Assembly: GCA_009733575.1 (NCBI GenBank)
Contig: ML769438.1
Location: 124,001 to 188,000 of the forward strand
DNA length: 64,000 nt
Source: Gymnopus androsaceus JB14
Taxonomy: Eukaryota; Basidiomycota; Agaricomycetes; Agaricales; Omphalotaceae
Reading direction: 5' to 3'
A model generated the notes under the pieces. It ran no database searches, was not told the DNA's origin, and saw nothing but the letters and a program-made list of their open reading frames with translations. The position numbers and the translations under genes were made by a program. Every line of letters begins with the position of its first letter. The stretch's first letter is position 1. Below are positions 55,561-64,000 of this stretch, one piece after another.

Positions 55561-58416
55561 GGGGGGGGTTCAACCCAAGGAGCATTGCCATGCACAAGAG
55601 CTACAAAGCTGAGACCATCTGGTCAGCCCAGGAAGAAAAATCCCACCAAGAACACCCCACTGGAGGAATGGGCTCAGTATAATTTCACATACCCTGACAG
55701 TACTCCAGCAGGTGTTATATGTGATTCTGACAAACACATCTCCATTTGCAGTGTTCAAGGATAAACTGGGCACCAAAAATGCCTGAAGAAACAACTGCAG
55801 TTGTGTGGAACAAACCAAGTAACATCAATGAGATGCCTCATGTATTCGCACCATACACTTACCGGCAACCAAAATCAAATGTTTTAATAGTAGTGGTAAT
55901 ACTGACCCATATTTAGATAAGAAGCGCACAGGTTTGAATGAGTAAGGTTCTGTATAAACATTTTCATTATGCAAGATTCCCTTGAGAAAAGCATTAGCTG
56001 TGCTCTGTTCTAAGCTCTGACATGGTAAAAACTGCTGTACCAAAGATTTCCTACAACAATGGAACCTGGAATTTTAATACTGTACTATTTCAATTGAGCG
56101 TTCAGTCATGCGTCATGGGCACCTCTGAACTGAACTAAAATCCAAATTCATCATGCATCATATGCGCCTCTGAACTAATATCAAATCCATAATTTTTCTA
56201 CCTAGATAATAAATTTTCCGTGCGCGGCTGTTTTTTTCCCCATGTACAGCTGCATTGGCTATCCAAAAATGCTGTACAATTAGCTATTATTGTTTCCTCA
56301 GCTCACAACAAACTATTTCAAGTATATTGCGCTCTGGACAAGCACTAAATTTGTGGTGAACTGAACTCAAATTCATCTGCATCATGTGTTGAACAGCAAG
56401 TGAGACCAAATGGTGAAATCATGTTACTAACCAAGTGTAGAGCTTGAGGGATGAAACAGTTGTGGGAGAGTTTAGTATTGTCAGTGAGGACAGTGAAGCA
56501 GTAATATCCAGAGCAATGGGAACTACAGGTAAACTACCGCAGCTTATATACTAAATGTCTGTAAAACTATACAGTACCCTAAATCTAATGATAGGTACAT
56601 TATTGGTAAGTATCCATGTGGACAATGGTCCCTACAATGTGATTTATGTATATACATTAGCAGTGGATATCATAGCTATAATCACATGTATGTAAATAGC
56701 AAATGACATTAATCAAATGATATCAATACATAGGAATGTGATTTTGGTGATCAGTAAGCTGATGTTGAATATTACAGTACAAAGTACCTGATCATGTGTC
56801 CATGATTGCGAGCATATCTTTCAACATCATGCATCATCCTGGATGAACACTCAATCAAAATGGTACAGTATGCATAACCATGCATATTGAGCATTATGTG
56901 TCACTTACCAGCTGGGATATAGTAGCCTTTGTATACATCCTCAAGAATACTTTGATGAGGTAAAGCCAGAGGAGTGGAAGGCTGCCATTGCATTGTCTCC
57001 GCAAAAACACAGCGAACAAAGGGTAGTTTTTCCTCATCTAAGAAGTCAGGGAAGCGATGAGCACTGATGACAGCATCTATCTCAGCTTGAGTTTGAGCTT
57101 GAAATTCAGGATACAGCATCATTGTGAAAGGAAATGTTGAAAGAGTTGATACAATCTAAGCACTATCAATAAGTGTCCAGGGGTAAATACAGCAAGGAAT
57201 GTACTGTATCTATCCCAGCTAAGGGAATTCTTTGATTATTAAGTGATATAATGGTGTAATCTGGAACACACACCTGCATAAGCAACATCTGCGCAGTTCT
57301 GAACCACATCTGTTTCGTCCAAAGCACTGAGGTCGATCATTTAATCTTGGTTAGATTATCATGCACAAATGAGCTCTCTGCAGCTTCCTCCTGCTGTATG
57401 ATATTAATAAGTTACAATTAGCTAACTTAGACCACTGGCTTTAGACCAAGCATACCGTAGTTTCCTGTAAGTATTTCTTTGAAAAGGCTCTCCCTAAGTT
57501 CCGTTGCTGATTTCTTCCACAGTTCTGCCTTTTCCTTGAATTCTGCACCTGGAAACCAATCTGGCAAAACTCTTACTACAGTTCACGCGAATCAATTTCT
57601 ACAGGTCCCGTAATTGCTAACCAACTTAAATAATGGGAGAGTATCAACCAAGAATGCATTGTCATTCATATCTTCGATAAATACACGATCTGCAGCTTCT
57701 GCAAGTTCAACATAGTGGTCATTTTCCGGATGGACATTGTAGCCATAAACAATCTTACAAGATGATTAATCCAGCAAAACCTGCCAATCTATGGAAATGC
57801 AAGACATACCGCCGCAGCTGAGAATTGAATTACTCCGGTTTTGTGGATAACCGCTGAAGCAGACCTCTTGTAATCGTTTGTTGGATAGTGTCTTTTAGTA
57901 ACAGTGGCGTAAAATTATTGATGGAAATTTCGACAGTGCCTTCTCCAATAGCCACCATAGGGCATGAGCCCTAGAATCCATGTCCAGCCATTAACCCACA
58001 AATTATGAGATTGTTCAAAGAAATATCACTCAATACTGCAGTAAATACATCCTATCGCTTGGCTTACATGGGCGGTCAGAGAATTTTAAGGATCTTTTAT
58101 CTAACAATTCCTTCACCACTACCACTGAGTTGAGGACAATCATATGCTGGCCAAATATTTTGAGATAAACTATTTCACCTAAGAAAACCAGGGTAAGCAA
58201 AATTCTCGAAATTCTACAAGAATCAAGGACTACTATATTACATCGGGAATAAGTGAGCCATTCGCGTTCTTTAGGCATATCAATCAAATTATCGACAATT
58301 GGTATTCCTGCAGGACCAGGTGGCAACAAGGTGGAGGGGTGCATGAAGTGGACTGAATATTGCTGAATGGCGTAGGCAATGATCATCGCCGCAATGATTG
58401 GCAACATATAAAGCAT
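55561..58416 (-). pseudogene. cytochrome P450, degenerate
   Basis: Minus-strand pieces follow P450 order. A membrane anchor MLYMLPIIAAMIIAYAI is followed by the proline hinge LLPPGPAGIPIVDN, then GEIVYLKIFGQHMIVLNS and LLDKRSLKFSDRP. Then come the C-helix PYGGYWRRHCRNFHQ (about 57,950), KIVYGYNVHPENDHYVELAE (57,760), DWFPGAEFKEKAELWKKSAT (57,560), DETDVVQNCADVAYAG (I-helix start, 57,310), YPEFQAQTQAEIDAVISAHR (57,110) and ILHNENVYTEPYSFKPVRFL (55,970). The family would be a membrane-bound monooxygenase. It is dead: a stop follows FHQ, and the K-helix ExxR reads ETMQ. The I-helix AGADTT is truncated, and the heme loop reads GVLGGIFLPGL with no cysteine. A MITE-like insert lies between late exons (56,082-56,577). 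Confidence 0.85.
56082..56577. mobile_element. possible TA-type MITE within the P450 remnant
   Basis: The left end TACTGTACTATTTCAATTGA and the right end AAAACTATACAGTA resemble the termini of the 266-bp MITE family (CTGTACAG/CTATACAG). The interior shares CTCTGAACTGAACT-type words but is longer and diverged. It falls between the K-helix exon and the later exon of the P450 gene. Confidence 0.45.
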
Positions 58417-58479
58417 TGTTGAACTCGTATGTTGCGGGAACTCTTGGGGGTAGCTCATACACCTTTCATGTCCTTTCAA

Positions 58480-59632
58480 GTCAACATCTTCAAAATTAGG
58501 AAATCAAAAATTTTGATCTCAGTTACCAGGGAGTCACACTGACAGCGTACCAGCGCCAATGATAATTCAGGCTCTGGAAAACTGTGGGAGGGATATAGAT
58601 AGGGCAAATAAGCAATGATCTTGACACCAAATAAGTATAGCGCTCTTAGAAATCCATACATTCAGATGACTCCTTAGAGTCCGAAGGGAGCCCCTGGTTC
58701 GATATGTAGATGAACACTTGTGTTCTGAGGACTTGGATCCAGTTTCCGAGGCTGCCGCATGGAAGGCAAGCTCTCATTTTGATGGGAATCTTTCTGCGAG
58801 TAGATGAAGTATCAGACAGGACATCAGCAAAACCTGTATTTTGCATTTTAATTCCCACAGCAATACTTAAAATTCCAGCTCCAGACTCAGCGCTGGCCAG
58901 CGCTTGCCAGTGCTGTCAGAAATATAAAATCATACATTATTTCCACCATCTGAGTGCTGGGACGCTGGAGCGCTGGGAACTCTGGACAGTTCGCTCAAGC
59001 ACTGCCCACGTCATACAGGTTTTGCTGATGGATCCGAGGATCCGAGTATTCTGATCCATTTTGGCAAGCATTTGTTGGCTCTCAGTGTCGTAATAGCCAT
59101 ATCTAAATCTCCTAGTCATATATCCCAAGCATTGCTACTTATTTTGGTAGTGAAATGTCCACGTTGACGGTAACTCCGCACAGTCTCGGAGGTAGTAAGG
59201 TCTAGGCTATTGAACTGAGATCATGATAATCATAATATGTAAACCAGTTAACATATATAGACCTATGGCCAGCCTAATTCCCGTCACGGACACGTCATGC
59301 TACTGTACACTGGTAATAACAACTTTCATGTAACTCGGCCATTGTAGTTGGACAATGTTGAAGTCAGCTGTAAAACCTCTCGGGACCCCGGCACGGAAGG
59401 CTGTACCACATAATAAAACTTCCATCCTTCCACTGTAGATGTTCTCTCTCTCTCTCTCTCTTGTATATTTGTGTTGGCGAAAACCAGGTTGTGAGTCCGT
59501 TACGGGCTTCCATCTGATATCAATACTGGTCACGGTCAGGCTCGGTAATTGTTTCAATTGCACGGTTTTTTGTTTCTGAGGAAGATGAAAGGCTGTTCAA
59601 TCTTTTACCAAAGCGTTGTACACTTTGGCTGA
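58480..59632. other. no recognisable gene; contains (TC)n tract
   Basis: Short frames only. A TC dinucleotide run lies at 59,443-59,461. Inverted CAGCGCT/AGCGCTGG words occur near 58,895-58,975. Confidence 0.45.
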
Positions 59633-59848
59633 ATTCGCGACCAGTCGCTAGGTACGGAGGGGTGCTATCATGGGTTTTTGCGCAAAATGCTAGCCGTCCA
59701 TCCAATCGGAGTTCTTGGCCTGCAACTGGATTATCTCAGGCATGTCGTCTTCATCCACCTAAGATCTGTTCATCTTCTGCTGAACAGTGACACACTTCGT
59801 CCTAATTGTAGACTACTGACCTAGTATGCAGTGTTACACATGAAATCT
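59633..59848 (+). repeat. direct repeat, copy 1, upstream of DUF6534 gene
   Basis: The block GAATTCGCGACCAGTCGC through GTTACACATGAAATCTGCA recurs at 60,464-60,675 in the same orientation with about a dozen small differences, including a 17-base stretch (GACTACTGACC region) missing from copy 2. Confidence 0.88.
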
Positions 59849-60463
59849 GCAAACAATTTTTTTGAAGCGGCTCAAGTTTTTTGAAACAGCTGCAAATGCG
59901 CAATTTTTTGATTCTGAGGAAGATGAAAGGCTGTCCAACCTGAATCTCCTTTGAGCAGCAGAACTCAGAAAAGCGCTCCGTGTCTCACCGACACAGAGCC
60001 AACATTAGGACGCGGGTGCTTGATCTCAACTACAAACTTACTGCAGCAGGCCCTTACCACATACCGTACATCTACATTTGAATTATACCGTTCCAACGTC
60101 TTGCGCTACTTGCACACACATCACACTGATTGGATTGATCACAATTCACGGACATAAGGTGAATCAGAAGATCAGAATTTCGTCATTAGCGAAAAACATC
60201 AAATATTTCCTAAAGCGTTGCACAATATGGAAAACTTAAGAAGCCATTCCACCTCGAGAAGTTCACAACCGCCACCACGGATGCATATTAATTTATTTTC
60301 CACGGTCAATTTGGCAGAACAAGGAATTCCGCGTTCATCGAAATCTTTTTGGCTGCTTTAAAAAGGGTAGCCCGCTCAGGTTAAACTTGTATAAGTGTTT
60401 CTGTTTATTTCCAAGTAGCCCAAGTCGCTCAAATCCAACACACCAAATCATTAATTCGGTTGA

Positions 60464-60675
60464 ATTCGTGACCAGTCGCCAGGTACGGAGGAGTGCTATC
60501 ATGGATTGTTACGCAAAATGCTAGCCGCTCCATCCAATCGGAATTCTTGGCCTGCAACTGGATTATCTCAGGCATGTCGTTCTTCATCCACCTAAGATCT
60601 GTTCATCTTCTGCTGAACAGTGACACACTTCGTTCTAATTGTAGTAGTATGCAATGTTACACATGAAATCTGCAT
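60464..60675 (+). repeat. direct repeat, copy 2, immediately upstream of DUF6534 gene
   Basis: Second copy of 59,633-59,848. It ends about 80 bp before the proposed start codon, so it probably contains promoter sequence of the gene; copy 1 would then be an ancestral or duplicated promoter segment. Confidence 0.88.
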
Positions 60676-60755
60676 CAGACGTTGGTCTCGTGAAATAGTT
60701 TCCCGGAGCAATCTGAGTAGAGCATTGCCACAAATGTAAATTTTCTTATAAAGAT

Positions 60756-62597
60756 GACAGACATCAGCTTGCCTTTAGCAATCATGAGTTTGCCAACTCC
60801 CGACCTGGTGGTGCGTCCGTCTGCGCTCGTGTAAGTCCGTTCAGCTTCTGTCATGAAACTGTCTTCAACTTCGTTTATTCCTTAGAACGGGCCCTCTAGT
60901 ACGTATAAATTGACTTACGACCACGGGCAATAACAGATGCTTATTCCATGACAGATCCCAGCCCTTAGTATCAGCTGTATGTTGTTCACAGCTTTGACCA
61001 TTCAAGTCTGTCAGTTGGGCTATTCTCTTGAATCTGCTACTGTTTTCATCTCGTGCTCCAGACACGTACCACCAGAGATTCCCTCGTGATTCAGTTTACG
61101 TCAAAGTTCTCAGTGAGTAGTGTTTCATTCTTCCACTGGAGCATTTTCCTGATTTCCACCTTTGTTCTTCAGTTGGTCTGGTATATCTTCTAGACTTTGT
61201 GCAGATCATATTAATGCACGAGTTCTGCTGGGATGTCTACGTCACCGGGATTGGTGTAAAAGGGGGTGTTCCAACTCCACAACCGGATACGGCCGTGCAT
61301 AGCATGATCACCGGCATCAGTATGTTTCTTCCTCACCGTCTAGTTGAGTGTCGTTGATTCTTGGTGGCTCATCTCAATAGTTGCTGCCATGGTCCAGATA
61401 TTCTTTGCATGGTACGCACAAGTAACATGCAATGATCAAATAAGGATAACAATGGTAACAGGAGGGTCTACTCCTTGAGAAAAGAGAGCATCATTGTGAA
61501 AGGAGTTGCAATTATTATTGTTTTGGTGAGTACAGTGTCTGTTTGATACATGTGTGTGTTGATGTTTTTTTTTTGGTGAATATTGCATTTGTAGCTTGCT
61601 GTAGAGCAGTGCACATCATGTGTTACTGGGGTTGGCTTAGTATGTGTTGTACTTGTTGCTAATCTTTCTCCACAATACTGACTCCATGTTTTCGTTTTCC
61701 AGTACCTGCATGCAGGCGCTGATATAGCAAGCGTAGCTCTTCTCGAGAAAGGCACAGCCTTGACCAAAGTAAGTTGATGCACGGACTTGGAAGAGTTCAA
61801 ATTTCCCACTCCTTCTCATCTGACAGGCTTGGTTGATTGGGGCTGTCATATGTGATCTAATCATTGCTACTGCAATGTCAACAATTGTGAGCTCCAGCCA
61901 ATATCCTACTTATAATCTCTCAGCATGTTACATGGTCTAGCTCATCCAATACAGCCGAAGTTCAAGAATCAGGCAGACCAAAGCTCTTGTCAAGAGCCTT
62001 ATAGTGCGCTCTGTGGAAACTGGTACAATGACTTTTGTTTTCACAGTGATCAACCTGGTTTTGTTTTTATTGTTCCCAAATAACTATCTTTATATGATCT
62101 TGTGAGTGATGGTATCTTGACGGTTTTTTTAAAATAACCTGACATTTCGCTGCCGGTCTGCAGTGACCGATCCATCTCAAAATTGTGAGTTTACACATTG
62201 ACTACTTCCTTAAAGATATATGCTTGATTAATACAGATACTCCAATGCGTTATTGCTGAGTCTTAATGCAAGACAATCTGGAGCTAATATCAGTACAACA
62301 AACTGGAATAGCATGGATATGTCCAGCAGTCGCAGCGCTAGCAACAACAATACCTTTGGGTTGAAGGTGGTGTCTAGTGCAGCAATGAAGTCCAATCGTG
62401 GCTTTTCCTCTTCACGCGGCACCGGTGACACTATTCATGTCTCCAAACAGACAGATGTTCACATGGATGAACATGTGGGTGTTTTTGCAACCTTCATCTC
62501 AAATGGGTTGACAATGTACTCTAGTACAAGCCATCTGCCACTTATATTGCAGAAACAGATACCCACATGGACAACCAGGTTGATGCTCTTCTCTTGA
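60756..62597 (+). CDS. DUF6534-like seven-helix membrane protein
   Basis: Twelve exons join without a stop into 368 codons: 60,756-60,832, 60,888-60,900, 60,957-61,011, 61,064-61,114, 61,175-61,321, 61,383-61,413, 61,464-61,527, 61,703-61,768, 61,827-61,886, 61,941-62,101, 62,164-62,184 and 62,237-62,597. All introns are GT..AG. The protein starts with a TGPL motif (residues 27-30). Hydrophobic helices follow at about 31-49, 66-83, 108-125, 134-158, 169-188 and 217-236. Motifs include YHQRFPRDS after helix 1, MVQIFFAWRVYSL, AWLIGAVICDLIIATAMSTI, VETGTMTFVFTVINLVLFLL and the signature SKLYSNALLLSLNAR (246-260). The tail is Ser/Thr-rich and cytosolic-looking. These are marks of the DUF6534 family of basidiomycete membrane proteins, whose function is unknown. 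A second in-frame ATG (60,786) follows a TATAAAG at 60,750 and could be the real start. Confidence 0.88.
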
Positions 62598-63224
62598 CCC
62601 CGTTGGTATTGTTGACCCCTTATTCTAGTACAAGCCATCTACCCCTTTCATCGCAGAGTCCGTTTAGTACATCAGCTGAGGAAACAATGGCGTAGTCATC
62701 AGTGTCAGTCGGTGGAACAGTACAATCTTCTATACATATATATATATGCTGAGATGCTGAGTGCTACGAGATTGGTTCTCGATAGCTTTTTTCCTTCATG
62801 GTATACTTATCAGGCTTCATAAATTATCTTGGATACTTATACTTGCTTACTAGTACCAGTTGTTTAAAACCTTTATGATCACTCCTTGCACCTAAATAAG
62901 TGAGAGAATTTTCAGTCAAAGCCATCATGATGAACTGCTTGAAATCTTTGCGGAAATTGCATGATATAATGGCACTTTTTGTAAAGTTTTTGTCAGAAAA
63001 CAACACTTTGTCTCTGTTTAAGTACTTTCAGGTGTGACATGACTTTCAATGATCACTTTCACTTTTCACTTGCTTTCCACTTTCACTTTTAGATTAAGTT
63101 CAACTTGTAGCAATGAGTAGTCTCTCATCAGTAAAATTTGGTTTTTTGCTTACAGAGTCCCAGAGCTCCCCTCCAGAGCTTGCAACAAGAGGTGTTCAAG
63201 AATTTAGGCGCTCATATGACCTTA
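62598..63224. other. 3' flank of DUF6534 gene; no further gene
   Basis: AT-rich sequence with an (AT)n-like TATATATATATA at about 62,735 and short CACTTTCACTTT repeats (63,050-63,085). No coding domain recognised. Confidence 0.4.
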
Positions 63225-63249
63225 GGGGGTGGGGGTGGGGTCTGAAGGG
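63225..63249 (+). other. G-rich tract, possible G-quadruplex
   Basis: Runs of five, five, four and three G within 25 bases on the plus strand satisfy the usual four-run pattern. Confidence 0.55.
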
Positions 63250-63329
63250 TCCTTAAATCTGAAACATTTTTAGTGGTATACAGTCATTTGCACCAGGTTT
63301 AACAACTCAAATTGGCATTGCGAAAAAGG

Positions 63330-63528
63330 CTTGAATCTGCGATTTCGATACGCCCTCGGACGAGCAGTTATGTCCGAAGTTAATACGAGAATTCACATGG
63401 AGGTGACTATCAAGAACAGAAGAAGAGTGGGAAGACGCTGTGCGCTCGGATTTAGTATTACGTTCCAGCTATTTAAAAAAACCTGGGCCGCATCGAAATT
63501 TTACTCAAGTGATACAATAAATTCAATT
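63330..63528 (+). repeat. dispersed repeat copy B (also at 9,163)
   Basis: Matches 9,163-9,378 with the same right end CAATAAATTCAATTC. It lacks the internal 18 bases of copy A. The rest of the window to 64,000 shows no recognisable gene. Confidence 0.8.
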
Positions 63529-64000
63529 CTACTATTGATGCACTGGTAATGCAATCGGTACTAGACCAGAAGTGCAATCCGATGATAAATCTTTTTCGTC
63601 TGAATGCATTTCGCTGTTCCCCTTCAGAATTACAATATAGGCTCTTATACATGTAGTGTGAAGGTCAGTCTATATATATGGGCAAGATGACAGCAAGAAA
63701 ATATTCAGCATTTTTGCGAAGTTTGAAAATCTCACTACATTGGGCTTTTTATGCCGGTAGAGGTGGACAAATTTTTTGTACTTTTGAGGCTTAGACGGGA
63801 CATTTATATAGACTAATTAGGGTGTCCTGAAATTATCTGGCAGTTTTCATTGAAGTTGAACACTCTCAAGCAAGGAAAGAGAGGCGAAAGTGCAGCTTCG
63901 GTGATTGCCGACGCCTGCCAAAACGCGATTGCATTGCCTGCGAATTTTTACCTCTTCTTGGTTCAGTGCTGGCTGGACTCAACGTTCACCTAAAATCGTC

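Noticed and set aside
56780..56850. Extra P450 exon reading MMHDVERYARN on the minus strand
   Set aside because: Resembles the segment after the K-helix but overlaps in function with the better exon at 55.97 kb and has no clean splice; not counted separately.

Overview
This window looks like a repeat-dense piece of a filamentous fungal genome, most likely an Agaricomycete (mushroom-forming basidiomycete). The reasons are genes cut by many roughly 50-nt GT..AG introns, a seven-helix DUF6534-type membrane protein, a basidiomycete-style P450, a P-loop NTPase of the Crinkler-like family, and a transposon load of Tnp2 (CACTA-like), PIF/Harbinger, hAT, Helitron and many non-autonomous inverted-repeat elements. 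No rRNA, convincing tRNA, CRISPR array or bacterial-style operon is visible. Two 25-N assembly gaps lie at 4,369-4,393 and 44,717-44,741.

Only two genes appear intact. The first is a secreted FAD-linked oxidoreductase at 23,375-25,137 (4 exons, 521 aa). The second is a DUF6534-like membrane protein at 60,756-62,597 (12 exons, 368 aa). A Crinkler-like NTPase at 53,095-55,076 joins in frame across two introns but has one in-frame TGA. A P450 at 55.6-58.4 kb (minus) is clearly dead: it has lost the heme cysteine and the ExxR arginine.

Layout. 0-9 kb: a solo LTR, a tandem/inverted repeat complex around the first gap, and two long foldback elements. 9-12 kb: an orphan ORF (10.5-11.1 kb). 12-15 kb: a 2.5-kb long-inverted-repeat element carrying a second solo LTR and a TA-inserted MITE. 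15-21 kb: hAT and PIF/Harbinger transposase remnants plus a Myb/SANT-like partner gene, all broken. 22-25 kb: a foldback element directly upstream of the FAD oxidoreductase. 25-33 kb: MITEs, Helitron helicase remnants, a 66-bp-arm hairpin and a minisatellite-bearing element. 33-50 kb: a degraded Tnp2 transposase (minus) interrupted by a 1.2-kb element, followed by a 3.1-kb inverted duplication around the second gap that carries a coiled-coil accessory gene. 50-55 kb: orphan open exons and the NTPase. 55-64 kb: the P450 pseudogene, a duplicated 215-bp upstream segment, the DUF6534 gene, and a repeat shared with 9.2 kb.

The genes do not form an evident pathway or cluster. The strongest functional associations are between transposase genes and their accessory proteins: Harbinger with Myb/SANT, and Tnp2 with a coiled-coil protein. 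The clearest evolutionary evidence is precise target-site duplications, including one element whose empty site survives in the other arm of the same inverted repeat.
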